Shown one piece after another: positions 25,670 through 33,371 of a stretch of DNA of 39,466 nt. The stretch covers positions 1 through 39,466 of the IMG/VR virus record IMGVR_UViG_3300031227_000150, one strand, 5' to 3'. Under the pieces are notes generated by a model. That model worked only from the letters and a program-made list of their open reading frames with translations, was not told where the DNA came from and searched no databases. Made by a program: the position numbers and the translations under genes. This DNA is from a virus. Every line of letters starts with the position of its first letter. Within the stretch, counting starts at the first letter, position 1.

Positions 25670-26683
25670 ATGAAAGATAAATTCAACCAGTTTGTTGATA
25701 ATCTGAATGGACAATTTGTAGAGGTTTCTTACAAAAAAGCCTTGTATCAATGTATGGATTTGGTTTATAATTGGGCTTTTTGCTTAGGTTTTCCCAAGGC
25801 CACCATTCAACACCTCTATGCTTATCAGGCCTATACTAATCCAATTGATTTGACTAAGGAATACTTCGATTTAATCCCTAACACTCCCAATGCCATTCCT
25901 CAAGATGGGGATATCGTAGTTTGGAACAAAACATCATCAAATATCGCTGGGCATATTGCGATTGCTTTAAGTGGCGGGACAACTAATTCTTTTATGTGTT
26001 TTGAACAAAACAATCCTTTAGGAACAAATGCTCATATTCAATCATGGAGATACACTAATGTTTTGGGCTGGCTAAGACCAAAGAAAGTCGAAAGTTCACA
26101 AGAGGTTTTAGACAAAGTTAGGAGAGAGAGAGATGAAAACTGGGATTTATATCAAGGGGCTTTAAAAGAAGTCGAAAAACATAAAGAAATTGGTGAAGAC
26201 TGGAGACGAAAATATGAAAAAGAAAAAGCAGAAAGGGAAAGTTATGATAAATTTATTCAGCGATTATCCGAAAAGCTTGGTTCAGAGTGCCCCGCCAAAA
26301 TGCAAGATATAGAAGGGCATGTTCAAGCTCTTATTGAAAAGGAAGACGGAGAGACAACGATTAAAAAAGAGTTTAAGGCTTACCAGAACAATGTTTCTGC
26401 ATTCTTTAAGGAATTGGGTACTATCCTTACTGCTCTTCCCCAACAGAAACCCCTTAAAGAGGCACTAATGGCTTTGGTAGCCTTAAAAATTAAAGAAAAA
26501 AAAGAATTAGAAGCACTTCGGATAGAGAATTTGGCTCAAAAAGCAACTATTGAAGTGTATAAAACGAAAAAAGAAATTACTATTATTACATTGTTACAAA
26601 TGCGCTTAGAAAAAACTTTAGAATGGTTGCAAATACGTTTAGAAAAAATTTTCGGGATTTTCGAGAAGGGAGGTGAAAAATAA
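25670..26683 (+). CDS. CHAP-domain endolysin with C-terminal coiled coil
   Basis: The residues before ATG 25670 come from a TTG start at 25643 that lies inside a TATAAT-like box, so I choose 25670; the TTG remains possible. The CHAP amidase/endopeptidase domain covers the first ~140 residues: catalytic Cys in YQCMDLVYNWA, GDIVVWN, catalytic His in AGHIAIAL, then FEQNNPLG and NVLGWLRP. Residues ~150-335 are a long charged coiled coil, unusual for an endolysin and more like a virion-attached or multimerising enzyme. It is followed without gap by a holin-like gene, which supports a lysis role. Confidence 0.8.
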   Translation: MKDKFNQFVDNLNGQFVEVSYKKALYQCMDLVYNWAFCLGFPKATIQHLYAYQAYTNPIDLTKEYFDLIPNTPNAIPQDGDIVVWNKTSSNIAGHIAIALSGGTTNSFMCFEQNNPLGTNAHIQSWRYTNVLGWLRPKKVESSQEVLDKVRRERDENWDLYQGALKEVEKHKEIGEDWRRKYEKEKAERESYDKFIQRLSEKLGSECPAKMQDIEGHVQALIEKEDGETTIKKEFKAYQNNVSAFFKELGTILTALPQQKPLKEALMALVALKIKEKKELEALRIENLAQKATIEVYKTKKEITIITLLQMRLEKTLEWLQIRLEKIFGIFEKGGEK

Positions 26684-26895
26684 TGAATAAAATAAAAGAA
26701 GTATTTCAGCGATTTTGGAGCACTTTGCCTCACGAATTAAAAGTCTCTTCGTATTTAATTGTGTCTTATCTTTTATCCGACCTTGCTTCTCCTCTTTTAG
26801 GAAAACTTGATGGTCGAGTCGCATTGGGGCTTGCCAACTTAGTTTTGGTTTGTGGTGTTGAAATGAGGAAAAGAATTAACTCAAAAAATAAGTAA
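26683..26895 (+). CDS. Putative holin (70 aa)
   Basis: The ATG overlaps the endolysin stop by one base and has a strong site (GGGAGGTGAAAAATA). The protein has an N-terminal amphipathic helix, two hydrophobic segments (VSSYLIVSYLLSDLASPLL and VALGLANLVLVCGVEM) and a basic tail (RKRINSKNK), the layout of small class II holins. Position after the CHAP gene and before the terminator agrees. Sequence alone does not prove it. Confidence 0.65.
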   Translation: MNKIKEVFQRFWSTLPHELKVSSYLIVSYLLSDLASPLLGKLDGRVALGLANLVLVCGVEMRKRINSKNK

Positions 26896-26927
26896 GAGAA
26901 AGAAAACAGATTTTCTAAATAACTATA

Positions 26928-26958
26928 GCCTCAGTGTTATCTTTTGAGGTGTTTTTTT
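26928..26958 (+). terminator. Late-operon terminator at the convergent junction
   Basis: GCCTCA (26928-26933) pairs with TGAGGT (26945-26950) around an 11-base loop and is followed by seven T (26952-26958). It lies 33 bases past the holin stop and 16 bases before the end of the leftward operon. Confidence 0.75.
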
Positions 26959-26973
26959 GTTCTTGGTGTTGTT

Positions 26974-27324
26974 TCATTTCTCTAATTTTTCCTTTACTGG
27001 TTGCCAGAGAGCATCTACGAGCTCTTTTTTTTCAACCTCAAATAATTTAACTATTGGTTCACCCTTTTCATCCTTGGTGCTATAGCCACCCAAAACTCTA
27101 TAAAGTGGATGGTTCTTTATTTCAATTTTACCCAGATTTTCACCTAAAAACTCTATCATCTGACCGATGGAGAGGAGGGGGTCTGTCCCATACATAAAAC
27201 CATACTTCCCAACATCTGTGTCCCAGACCATATAGTAGCCGACTTTTTCAATCCATTCCTTTAATCGTCTATGGCCCTTCTCACTCAATTCATTTAGTTG
27301 TTTAAGTGTTATTGTTTGCTTCAT
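26974..27324 (-). CDS. Hypothetical protein, last gene of the leftward operon
   Basis: About 116 residues; ATG 27324 overlaps the stop of the upstream gene as ATGA, so I prefer it to the in-frame TTG at 27333. It is a soluble alpha/beta protein (ITLKQLNELSEKGHRRLKEWIEKVGY, then SIGQMIEFLGENLGKIEI, with Trp residues near the C-terminus). I recognise no family. Coupling to the VWA/metallopeptidase gene suggests it belongs to that AAA/VWA module. Confidence 0.65.
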   Translation of the reverse strand: MKQTITLKQLNELSEKGHRRLKEWIEKVGYYMVWDTDVGKYGFMYGTDPLLSIGQMIEFLGENLGKIEIKNHPLYRVLGGYSTKDEKGEPIVKLFEVEKKELVDALWQPVKEKLEK

Positions 27325-28481
27325 GGCTTCCAAATTTTCACCACATCTCCGAAGGGTACTTCTACCTCATAATCATATCCAGCCTCGCAAGGCACCAACC
27401 ACAGCACGGGATAATCCGGTTCTTGCTCGGGGAATAATGTTTCAAGGTCCGTAAAAGCAATTAAAAGTTTAGGATTCAATCCTCTTTTTTTGACTTCTTC
27501 GAATACCGGTGAATGGTCAGTCCCACCTCCCCCAATAAATCTCGGCAAAGTCTCTGTCTTCTCGATTCTGCCGAAATCTTGAACCTTGGCGTCACAAACA
27601 ATATAATAGCCATTCAGATTGGGAAAGGCTTCGAGCAAAGATTTGAATTCTTCATAAAACTTAGTAAGAGTTTGAGGTTGAATGCTTCCCGAGCTATCAT
27701 AGGCGACTACCACATCTTTCAAATCGTCTTGGCTGTAAGTGCCGGGTAGAATGAAGTCGCTCTCCAAAAATCTCCTGTCCCGCACAGAAAAGGTGTAGTC
27801 TTTGTCTGACGCCGAGAGATAATATTTGAGCAAATCCTTCCAATTTGTTTCGGGAATGAAGATAAATTCTTCAAGTTTGCGCAAGAGAGTATCCGGCAAA
27901 TCTCCTCTATGTCTGTTCAGGGCGTCTTTGATATTTTTTTCCCATTCCTTTTTTGATTTCTTTGGCTTTCCCTGTGTTTTTTTCTTTCCCTGAAGTTTCT
28001 CTTTTATCTTTTCAAGAAGCCCACCCTGTCCCTTCTTCTGTTGGTTTTTCCAATACTTGTGGTTGCCCCATCCCTGTTGTTTTCTTTTGCTCTTCGGCAA
28101 CATGTCATAAATTGTTTCCGCCGACAACCCATAATATTTTCTCTTTAACAACACTCCTTTGGGAAGCTGATAACCATAATCTACTTTAATCAAGGGGTTG
28201 ATGGCGAGATCCGTGGCAATATTCCACTTCAAGTGTTCTTTTTTCTTTTTGCGGTAAAGATGAAGGAAAACACAATGCAAGATTTCATGAATCAAAACTC
28301 CTTTTGTTTCTTCTGCGGATATCTTTTCAAGCCAAGCCGGATTGTAGAAGAGGTGAGTACCATCTGTTCCCATAGTCCCCGCCTCTTTTTTCTCAACAAG
28401 TTCCAAGTTGTCCAATAAGTCAATAAAGAAAGGTTCTTCTTTTTCTAGCTCCTTAATGGCTTTTGAAAGCTTTTTATTCAT
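27321..28481 (-). CDS. VWA-like metallopeptidase-domain protein (DUF2201-like)
   Basis: This 386-residue protein has an N-terminal putative metallopeptidase region with HEILH at 65-69 (HExxH) followed by a helix containing TDLAINPLI. A basic low-complexity linker spans ~145-185. The C-terminal VWA-like fold has the MIDAS-type motif DSSGS at 263-267 and a second acidic turn FTDLETLFPE. Proteins of this architecture are encoded beside MoxR-type AAA ATPases, exactly as here (8-base overlap with the ATPase gene). The pair probably forms a chaperone-like machine that remodels a metal-dependent target. The partner is unknown. Confidence 0.82.
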   Translation of the reverse strand: MNKKLSKAIKELEKEEPFFIDLLDNLELVEKKEAGTMGTDGTHLFYNPAWLEKISAEETKGVLIHEILHCVFLHLYRKKKKEHLKWNIATDLAINPLIKVDYGYQLPKGVLLKRKYYGLSAETIYDMLPKSKRKQQGWGNHKYWKNQQKKGQGGLLEKIKEKLQGKKKTQGKPKKSKKEWEKNIKDALNRHRGDLPDTLLRKLEEFIFIPETNWKDLLKYYLSASDKDYTFSVRDRRFLESDFILPGTYSQDDLKDVVVAYDSSGSIQPQTLTKFYEEFKSLLEAFPNLNGYYIVCDAKVQDFGRIEKTETLPRFIGGGGTDHSPVFEEVKKRGLNPKLLIAFTDLETLFPEQEPDYPVLWLVPCEAGYDYEVEVPFGDVVKIWKP

Positions 28482-29544
28482 TCTCTTCTTCGGTTGCTGA
28501 TACCATCATTTTTTCTTCTTCGCTCATTTGGTTTTCCAATCTCTTGAGAGAACCGAATGGCAATTGTGTTTTGCTCGCCCACTCAATGATGCTTGTCCGG
28601 ATGGAGGGATCTTTAGGGAGTTTGAAAGATTCACCTTTTTTGATTTTCCTCATAATGGTTTTAACGGAAACAAGCTCGTCATTGAAAGTCACCACTGCAA
28701 ATTCATGGGCGACTGAAGGGCCGATTGCCGTTGAAAGCAACCTTTCAACAATGGCCTTTTTATTTTTCCCTTTAATTAAGTCAGACGCAAAAGTCCACGA
28801 TCTAGGACTGGGGAAAATCTTTTGTTTCCCTCTCGGCATTCGGAACAAGAAGCGCGGCCTTGCCATAAGAAATTCAATTATTCTTTTATCAACTCCGTTT
28901 TTCTTTGCCCACCTTTTCCACACTTCAACACTAGGCTTGACTTCAATGTGAATGAATCTGTTTGCAAGCGGTGCAGGGAGTCGGTAAACCGTGGTTGATT
29001 CGCCCTCCCTATTGCCTGCTGCTACCATTCGCCACCTTTTGGGGAAGTTATAACTACCGAGTCTTTTGTCCAAAATCAATTCAAAAGCAGCTGCTTGGAC
29101 TGAGAGAGAAGCGTTGTTGATTTCGTCAAGAAACAAAATGCCCCTAGCATTGCCATTGGGAAGAAATTCGGGAGGAATCCACCGCGCAAGATTCTTTTTC
29201 CTGTCGACAATCGGCAAGCCGCGCAAGTCTACAGGATTAAGTTGGGAGAGCCTCAAATCAATCACTTTCCATCCGAGTTCTTTCGCCACCTGTGTAACGG
29301 AATCTGATTTTCCTATTCCCGGCGGTCCCCAAAGAAAAGGAACAACATTTGACTTTGGCAGGAAGTCCTTGAGGAAAACCTTTACTTCGTCAATGTTCCA
29401 AGACAAGGTGGCTTTTCTCGATCGCAAGGAAGATTCTTTTGCTACGGATCCAGGATTATAAATAGGACCAGAAGTTATGGATACCCCAGAGGTCCCACTC
29501 CCAATAATTCTCCCATGAGGAAGATCTTTAAGGTTTCTTTTCAT
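28474..29544 (-). CDS. MoxR-family AAA+ ATPase
   Basis: I choose ATG 29544 (MKRNLKDLPHGR), preceded by GAGGAAAG; an upstream start at 29601 overlaps the SSB gene more deeply. The protein is ~356 residues: Walker A GPPGIGKS (73-80), a MoxR-type insert LRLSQLNPVDLRGLP, Walker B ILFLDEIN (136-143), sensor 1 in MVAAGNRE, and the arginine-containing LPAPLANRF. This is a standard MoxR/RavA-type AAA module that drives a VWA partner, the next gene. The N-terminal ~45 residues are a non-conserved extension. Confidence 0.87.
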   Translation of the reverse strand: MKRNLKDLPHGRIIGSGTSGVSITSGPIYNPGSVAKESSLRSRKATLSWNIDEVKVFLKDFLPKSNVVPFLWGPPGIGKSDSVTQVAKELGWKVIDLRLSQLNPVDLRGLPIVDRKKNLARWIPPEFLPNGNARGILFLDEINNASLSVQAAAFELILDKRLGSYNFPKRWRMVAAGNREGESTTVYRLPAPLANRFIHIEVKPSVEVWKRWAKKNGVDKRIIEFLMARPRFLFRMPRGKQKIFPSPRSWTFASDLIKGKNKKAIVERLLSTAIGPSVAHEFAVVTFNDELVSVKTIMRKIKKGESFKLPKDPSIRTSIIEWASKTQLPFGSLKRLENQMSEEEKMMVSATEEENE

Positions 29545-29926
29545 TTTCTTTCCTCTTTTTCGGCTCTTCATTCTCTTCCCTTTCTTCCCTAGGACTACCA
29601 AGCAAAATCATATTCTCGGCAACAATTTCGGTGCTCACTCTTTCTTGACCATCAGAATCGGTGTATTTTCTTGTTTGAAGTCTTCCTTCTATGAAGACCA
29701 TTTTCCCTTTCTTGAGAAATTGGCCGAAGATTTCCGCCAACTTACTCCAAGCGATAATCCTGTGAAACTGGACTTCTTCTTTCTTTTCACCGGAAGCAAG
29801 AGTCCATTCCCTGTTCGTAGCAACAACAACACTACAGAAAGGAGTATTGTTGGTGGTTCTTTTCAACTCCACATCTGCTACCACATTGCCGATTAGCATG
29901 ACGAGATTTAATGAGCGAGAGGCCAT
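29528..29926 (-). CDS. ssb: Single-stranded DNA-binding protein
   Basis: ATG 29926 (MASRSLNLVMLIGNVVADVELK) is chosen because it overlaps the upstream stop as TAATG and follows GGAGAAATA. The ~132-residue protein has a complete OB fold: LIGNVVADVELKRT, then VVVATNREW, QFHRIIAWSKLAEIFGQFLKKG, VFIEGRLQTRKYTDSDGQERVSTEIVAEN. It has the short acidic/basic tail (EENEEPKKRKE) typical of phage SSBs, though lacking the DDIPF-type tip of host SSB. It protects ssDNA in replication. It lies between the MerR-like regulator and the AAA gene. Confidence 0.9.
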   Translation of the reverse strand: MASRSLNLVMLIGNVVADVELKRTTNNTPFCSVVVATNREWTLASGEKKEEVQFHRIIAWSKLAEIFGQFLKKGKMVFIEGRLQTRKYTDSDGQERVSTEIVAENMILLGSPREEREENEEPKKRKENEKKP

Positions 29927-30258
29927 TATTTCTCCTTTTCCCTTTCCTTTTTTTCTTCTTCCTCCATTTTCAAATAATCTTCTCTGCCCATGCCGACATA
30001 GTTTATCCAAATCAATTTCTTGATCGCCTCGGCCTCCCCTCTCGTTGCCACTCTCCAATTACCAAGGGTTCGTCTCATTCTAAATAATCCTTGTCTTTCG
30101 AGCCGAAGAATAGTGGGGCGGGAGATGTAGAGGCCTTCGTCGTTGAGTTCTTGTAGAATTTCACCAATAAGAACTTGAGACCACTTCCTAGCTGGTTGGG
30201 CTCTTTTCCCTTGCGTGACTTCTTTTGCGGTTTCTCTGTTCCAATCCCTAGCTTGCAT
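29926..30258 (-). CDS. MerR-like helix-turn-helix DNA-binding protein
   Basis: This 110-residue protein is preceded by AAAGGA and a strong promoter. Residues ~25-75 match a winged-helix MerR/excisionase-like reader head: VLIGEILQELNDEGLYISRPTILRLERQGLF, then a wing NWRVATRGEAEAIKKLIW. The C-terminus is a charged helix (EEEEKKEREKEK). It is the first gene of the ssb/AAA/VWA set, separated by its own promoter from the ThiF operon, so it is a candidate regulator of that promoter. It could also be an excisionase-like DNA-bending protein. Confidence 0.72.
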   Translation of the reverse strand: MQARDWNRETAKEVTQGKRAQPARKWSQVLIGEILQELNDEGLYISRPTILRLERQGLFRMRRTLGNWRVATRGEAEAIKKLIWINYVGMGREDYLKMEEEEKKEREKEK

Positions 30259-30273
30259 AAAATCCTTTGTTAT

Positions 30274-30302
30274 AATATATACTACTTTGCATCATTTGTC
30301 AA
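30274..30302 (-). promoter_or_regulatory. Strong sigma70-like promoter, minus strand
   Basis: On the minus strand, TTGACA (30302-30297), 17-base spacer and TATATT (30279-30274). Transcription from about 30267 gives a short leader that contains AAAGGA before the ATG at 30258. This promoter begins the regulator/ssb/AAA/VWA transcript. Confidence 0.75.
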
Positions 30303-30306
30303 TCCC

Positions 30307-30906
30307 CTAAATAACCTCTCTTACGGAAAAGCTATTGCCGACAAATCCTCTTTTTTCTCCCCGTAATAGAAAAGCAAGGGCGGCATTTGCTCCTGTAGCA
30401 GAGGCTAATCGAATAAATGAAGCCGCACCATCTGCCTCGCATACGTCAAAGTCGGAGAGGCTATCATCAGGTACAGTATAATTCTCCGCCCAACACACTT
30501 CAAAAGTCATCAATTCGGAGAAGCCACAGTGGAGACAATCAACCTTATTTTTAATGGCAAAGTCTTGAACTATTTGCCGTGCTTGTTTATTGTCGAAGGT
30601 ATCAATGATTAAATCAAAGTCTTTGAGCAATTGAGGTGCATTTTCTTTTGTTAGCTTTTCGGTGATAATCTCCACCTTTCTGCCTATCCACCGATATAAA
30701 TTGTATTGCAAGGTCTCAGTTTTCTTCATGCCTACCTGTTCTCGTAGGAAGAACTGAATGTTCAAATTTCTCTGTGCCACTATATCAAAGTCCAAAATCG
30801 TGAACTCTGCTATCTCTCTTGCATCCGGCAAAAGAGAGGCAAGCAAATTGCTACCCAATGCACCTGCCCCTAAAATGATTACTTTTTTCTTAGTCTTTTT
30901 TTTCAT
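30307..30906 (-). CDS. ThiF/E1-like adenylyltransferase-fold protein
   Basis: This 199-residue protein has a basic start, then VIILGAGALGSNLLASLL, the nucleotide-binding GxGxxG of the ThiF/MoeB/HesA/E1 family. The acidic ribose-binding ILDFDIV and the RNLNIQFF segment stand for the usual NLNRQF (the Arg is Ile here). DLIIDTFDNKQARQIV is the D-x-x-D/N region, followed by VDCLHCGF with a candidate catalytic Cys. Family members adenylate the C-terminal glycine of ubiquitin-like proteins. It is shorter than PRTRC-type ThiF proteins but occurs, as in that cassette, next to a JAMM protease. The 5' end overlaps the ART-like gene by 17 bases. Confidence 0.82.
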   Translation of the reverse strand: MKKKTKKKVIILGAGALGSNLLASLLPDAREIAEFTILDFDIVAQRNLNIQFFLREQVGMKKTETLQYNLYRWIGRKVEIITEKLTKENAPQLLKDFDLIIDTFDNKQARQIVQDFAIKNKVDCLHCGFSELMTFEVCWAENYTVPDDSLSDFDVCEADGAASFIRLASATGANAALAFLLRGEKRGFVGNSFSVREVI

Positions 30907-31255
30907 TTATCCACCAATTTGGAAAATCATAGTCTTCTCTATTGTGATATTTTGGTTTTTCTTTATGATAAAGAACCCTTATTATTCTTGATGGTTTTAT
31001 GTCTTCCCCAAAAGATATTTCATCATTTCCCATGTCAGTAAAGTAATTTACTCTTTTCTTTATTACTAAAACAGCCTGCCCAAATTGTTTAGCAAATTCA
31101 AGATTCCTCGTAAAATAGCACGGAGATTTTAATCCTTCTTTTAGAATTTTTTTTATATTCCTTCGTGAAGTTCCATGATATAAAAGAAAAACCCCATGTT
31201 CGATAGATGGTTTTTGACCACAAACACTTCCTCCTGCGAAAACTTTACTAAGCAT
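30890..31255 (-). CDS. ADP-ribosyltransferase-fold-like protein
   Basis: This 121-residue protein has ribosome site GGAGAAAAAG and overlaps the JAMM protease gene by 8 bases. The pattern LLYHGTS (His27), IKKILKEGL, YFTRN (Tyr47), AKQFGQAVLVI and an acidic loop DEISFGED (Glu79/Glu84) follows the H-Y-E core of PARP/RNA 2'-phosphotransferase-like ART folds. It is minimal in size, as in phage toxins and RNA-modifying ARTs. A TpT1-like phosphotransferase is less likely because its Arg set is not evident. Linkage to an E1-like protein and a JAMM protease is suggestive of protein modification. Confidence 0.5.
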   Translation of the reverse strand: MLSKVFAGGSVCGQKPSIEHGVFLLYHGTSRRNIKKILKEGLKSPCYFTRNLEFAKQFGQAVLVIKKRVNYFTDMGNDEISFGEDIKPSRIIRVLYHKEKPKYHNREDYDFPNWWINEKKD

Positions 31256-31688
31256 AACTTTTTCTCCGCAATAAGTTTAAATATCCTTTCTCTGGATTTA
31301 CTTCTTTTTTGCTCTCAACCTCAATTGTCAATTCCCGCGCCCCCTTTTTTCCTCTTTTAATCCAATCTTCCTTTGATTCCAACTGGCCCAAGAAAGTGAT
31401 TTCCGTGAACTGTCCATTAGGAAGTTCTGTGACAATGATGAATCTTATCGGAAAGGGTGAAAATGCAATCACCCATGCCTTAAACATCGTTTCATCATCA
31501 TGGGACATTTCCATAAGCCCTGGCGGGTGAATATGAGTTAATCCCCACACAATCCCCGGCCATCTTGTATGCAGCCTCCAAATCAGCCCTGCTGGAAATG
31601 TTACAGATGTACTCGATCCGACCACCCAATGCAAAATATCTTTGCTGGATGAAAGAATCGCACCTGTTTCTCTAATAAAATTTTTCAT
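31248..31688 (-). CDS. JAB1/MPN/JAMM-type metalloprotease
   Basis: This 146-residue protein carries the full JAMM zinc signature: Glu7 in FIRETGAIL, HIH at 52-54, exactly seven residues, then SHDD with Ser62 and Asp65. Strands before and after (FPAGLIWRLH; RFIIVTELP) fit the MPN fold. Such proteases remove ubiquitin-like proteins from substrates or trim their C-termini. Beside a ThiF-like gene it matches the A-protein plus ThiF pairing of PRTRC and related bacterial ubiquitin-like cassettes. In phages, JAMM domains can also occur in tail assembly, but this copy is in the early arm. Confidence 0.85.
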   Translation of the reverse strand: MKNFIRETGAILSSSKDILHWVVGSSTSVTFPAGLIWRLHTRWPGIVWGLTHIHPPGLMEMSHDDETMFKAWVIAFSPFPIRFIIVTELPNGQFTEITFLGQLESKEDWIKRGKKGARELTIEVESKKEVNPEKGYLNLLRRKSYA

Positions 31689-31865
31689 TTATCCTTCCTC
31701 TTTTTTCTTTATGGGAGTTCCGTCTTCGCCAAATTTAATTCCTTTCAACATCATTTCAATAAAAGCAAGCATCACCAAGGCTCTTCCCCTTTCTTTACAT
31801 TCTCCCTTGGAGAATTGCCCATCTAAAATAGCAACCATTGTGTCCCAATATTTGCTTCTTTTCAC
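31689..31865 (-). CDS. Hypothetical protein (58 aa)
   Basis: A short gene with GTG start at 31865, overlapping the preceding stop as GTGA and preceded by GGAGAA; it ends right before the JAMM gene. It encodes a helical protein (YWDTMVAILDGQFSKGECKERGRALVMLAFIEMMLKG) with a lysine-rich tail. The tight coupling on both sides makes it a real gene. No family is recognised. Confidence 0.6.
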   Translation of the reverse strand: MKRSKYWDTMVAILDGQFSKGECKERGRALVMLAFIEMMLKGIKFGEDGTPIKKKEEG

Positions 31866-32161
31866 TTTTTCTCCAATCTTTTAACTCGCTTTTCTAATTT
31901 CTTCATTTGCCTCGTCGCTTTTTTCAACTCTCTGTTTGTGTTTCTCAACTCTTTGATTTTTGTTCTTAGTTGCCGGACTCGTTCTCTCAGGGCTTGATTG
32001 TCCTCAATTCTCCGTCTATCAAAGGCGCTGATTCCAAACCGGATGAAGGATTTAAAGCGAACCCAATCATAACGAAACCAGTTTTTAGTTCCTTTATTAA
32101 AAGAGGTTATGATATTATTTTTGTAAATCCACTTATGGTTTTTAAGTTCGCGGTTTAACAT
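31862..32161 (-). CDS. Basic coiled-coil protein
   Basis: ATG 32161 is chosen because GGAAGGGGGTGAAA precedes it; the gene overlaps the upstream one by 20 bases. The ~99-residue product has an aromatic-basic N-terminal half (WIYKNNIITSFNKGTKNWFRYDWVRFK) and a C-terminal heptad-repeat helix (LRERVRQLRTKIKELRNTNREL, then KLEKRVKRLEKK). Net charge is strongly positive, so nucleic-acid binding is possible. No family assignment. Confidence 0.6.
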   Translation of the reverse strand: MLNRELKNHKWIYKNNIITSFNKGTKNWFRYDWVRFKSFIRFGISAFDRRRIEDNQALRERVRQLRTKIKELRNTNRELKKATRQMKKLEKRVKRLEKK

Positions 32162-32375
32162 TTTCACCCCCTTCCTTTTTTTTTGGTTTGCCTAGTACCT
32201 TATCAAATGCTTTTTTCTTACATCTATGACAAATCGTGCAACCATCAATGTCATTCCAAAGGTAATTGCTAGTCCCACAGTAATCACAAACTGTGCCTTC
32301 TGGTGCTCCATCTATTATACCTATTGGTGGGTTATTCAATAACCACTTAATCGTTTTTATTAATCTTTTAAACAT
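32142..32375 (-). CDS. Small zinc-ribbon protein (77 aa)
   Basis: The start follows GGGGGTGA located in the end of the upstream small gene. The N-terminus is helical and basic (MFKRLIKTIKWLL). Residues ~30-53 hold CDYC and CHRC, with another Cys (CTICHRC), forming a zinc ribbon. The C-terminus is basic (KPKKKEGGENVKPRT). Probably a nucleic-acid or protein-interaction finger; no known family. Confidence 0.6.
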   Translation of the reverse strand: MFKRLIKTIKWLLNNPPIGIIDGAPEGTVCDYCGTSNYLWNDIDGCTICHRCKKKAFDKVLGKPKKKEGGENVKPRT

Positions 32376-32378
32376 TTT

Positions 32379-32483
32379 TCACCCCCTTCCTTTTCTCCGT
32401 TTAGGAAAATTTTTAAGAGATCCATATTTTGCTTTATGTCTTTTTTTTCTTTCGGCCAGATTTCGAGGCTTACCCCTAGGCAT
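32379..32483 (-). CDS. Very small, highly basic protein (34 aa)
   Basis: ATG 32483 is preceded by a perfect GGAGGTAAAA site. The 34-residue product (opening MPRGKPRNLAERKKRHKAKY) has about half Lys/Arg and ends in Gly-Arg-Gly. Its stop region provides the ribosome site for the next gene, 4 bases downstream, so translation is likely coupled. The composition recalls small ribosome- or RNA-binding peptides; no family is identified. Confidence 0.6.
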   Translation of the reverse strand: MPRGKPRNLAERKKRHKAKYGSLKNFPKRRKGRG

Positions 32484-32495
32484 TTTTACCTCCTT

Positions 32496-33356
32496 TCATT
32501 CTCTTGTAATATATAAACTTCCTTCTTCTTTTTGAAATGTCCGTGCTAATACCGCCAAAGAGCCCATGGTTTGTTTTCTTTCATTGCTTAAACAAAATCC
32601 TGCGTCATAAATTCTCATATCGTTTTTAATTATTGATTTAATAGTTTGTTTTCCAATTTTCCATACGACTGTAAATTTATCTGTTCCTCTCTGGGTAAAT
32701 CTTACTAATTTCCCCCCAGCTTGTTTAATTGAGTGCTGCAGCCGCCCCGCAAAGGTTTTCCTAAATTCCTCAATCCTTTTTTCTCTCTCTGCTTGTGACA
32801 ATTTTAATTTTTCCAGCTCTTTAAACTGCCGGAAGCTTTGTCGCTGAAGAGAAAGAAGTAAGAAATAGTAGCGGATTTCAGGTGTAATTCCCTTAATCTC
32901 ACCAATCTCTTTTTCTTTCTCAAAAGCTTCCTTCACTTGATTTAATGTGCTACGGTCGGCTGAATAGTCCACTCCGACCGAATAAAATCTTCCATCTTCC
33001 CACTCTACAAATTTAACTATCTCCCAAGCTGGTTGATCTAAGAAATGAACTTTAATGGTTTCACCCTGTCCCTTGCGAAACAAATTTTCAAAGTTCCAAG
33101 GCACAATTTCTTCTCCAAGTGCCAAGCCCCTATATTTCTTAACTTTTTCAAGTGCTTCCTCTATTTCAAGAGGAGTGGGTTTTCCTTTATATTTAATAGT
33201 ATTTCCTAGTTGGAATTTATACCAACCATCTTCAAAGAATGGAGGAGATGCTAGTTTCCTTCCCACAATTCTTCCTTTATATTTGCCCCACCCTGAAATC
33301 ATGGGTAGAACCGCTGTTTTTTCTTCCGTAAACTTTTCCAAATCTATTGCTCCCAT
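32496..33356 (-). CDS. Hypothetical protein (286 aa)
   Basis: The start at 33356 has AAGGAG upstream. The first ~140 residues are beta-rich (ISGWGKYKGRIVGRKL, WYKFQLGNTIKYKGK, KVHFLDQPAWEIVKFVEWEDGRFYSVGVDYS). Residues ~150-200 are helical and charged, and the last ~80 residues form another alpha/beta domain (RLQHSIKQAGGKLVRFTQRG, FTVVWKIGKQTIKSII, MRIYDAGFCLSNERKQTMGSL). I recognise no family. It is the first gene downstream of the hairpin at 33395 and heads the small-protein and JAMM/ThiF set. Confidence 0.7.
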   Translation of the reverse strand: MGAIDLEKFTEEKTAVLPMISGWGKYKGRIVGRKLASPPFFEDGWYKFQLGNTIKYKGKPTPLEIEEALEKVKKYRGLALGEEIVPWNFENLFRKGQGETIKVHFLDQPAWEIVKFVEWEDGRFYSVGVDYSADRSTLNQVKEAFEKEKEIGEIKGITPEIRYYFLLLSLQRQSFRQFKELEKLKLSQAEREKRIEEFRKTFAGRLQHSIKQAGGKLVRFTQRGTDKFTVVWKIGKQTIKSIIKNDMRIYDAGFCLSNERKQTMGSLAVLARTFQKEEGSLYITRE

Positions 33357-33371
33357 TATAAACTCCTTATC

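Noticed and set aside
28463-28951. 162-codon plus-strand ORF
   Set aside because: It lies opposite the conserved MoxR ATPase and VWA genes; no family features and no ribosome site.
31248-31688. JAMM protein as tail-assembly (lambda K-like) protease
   Set aside because: It is encoded in the leftward non-structural arm beside ThiF and far from tail genes, and lacks an NlpC/P60 partner domain.
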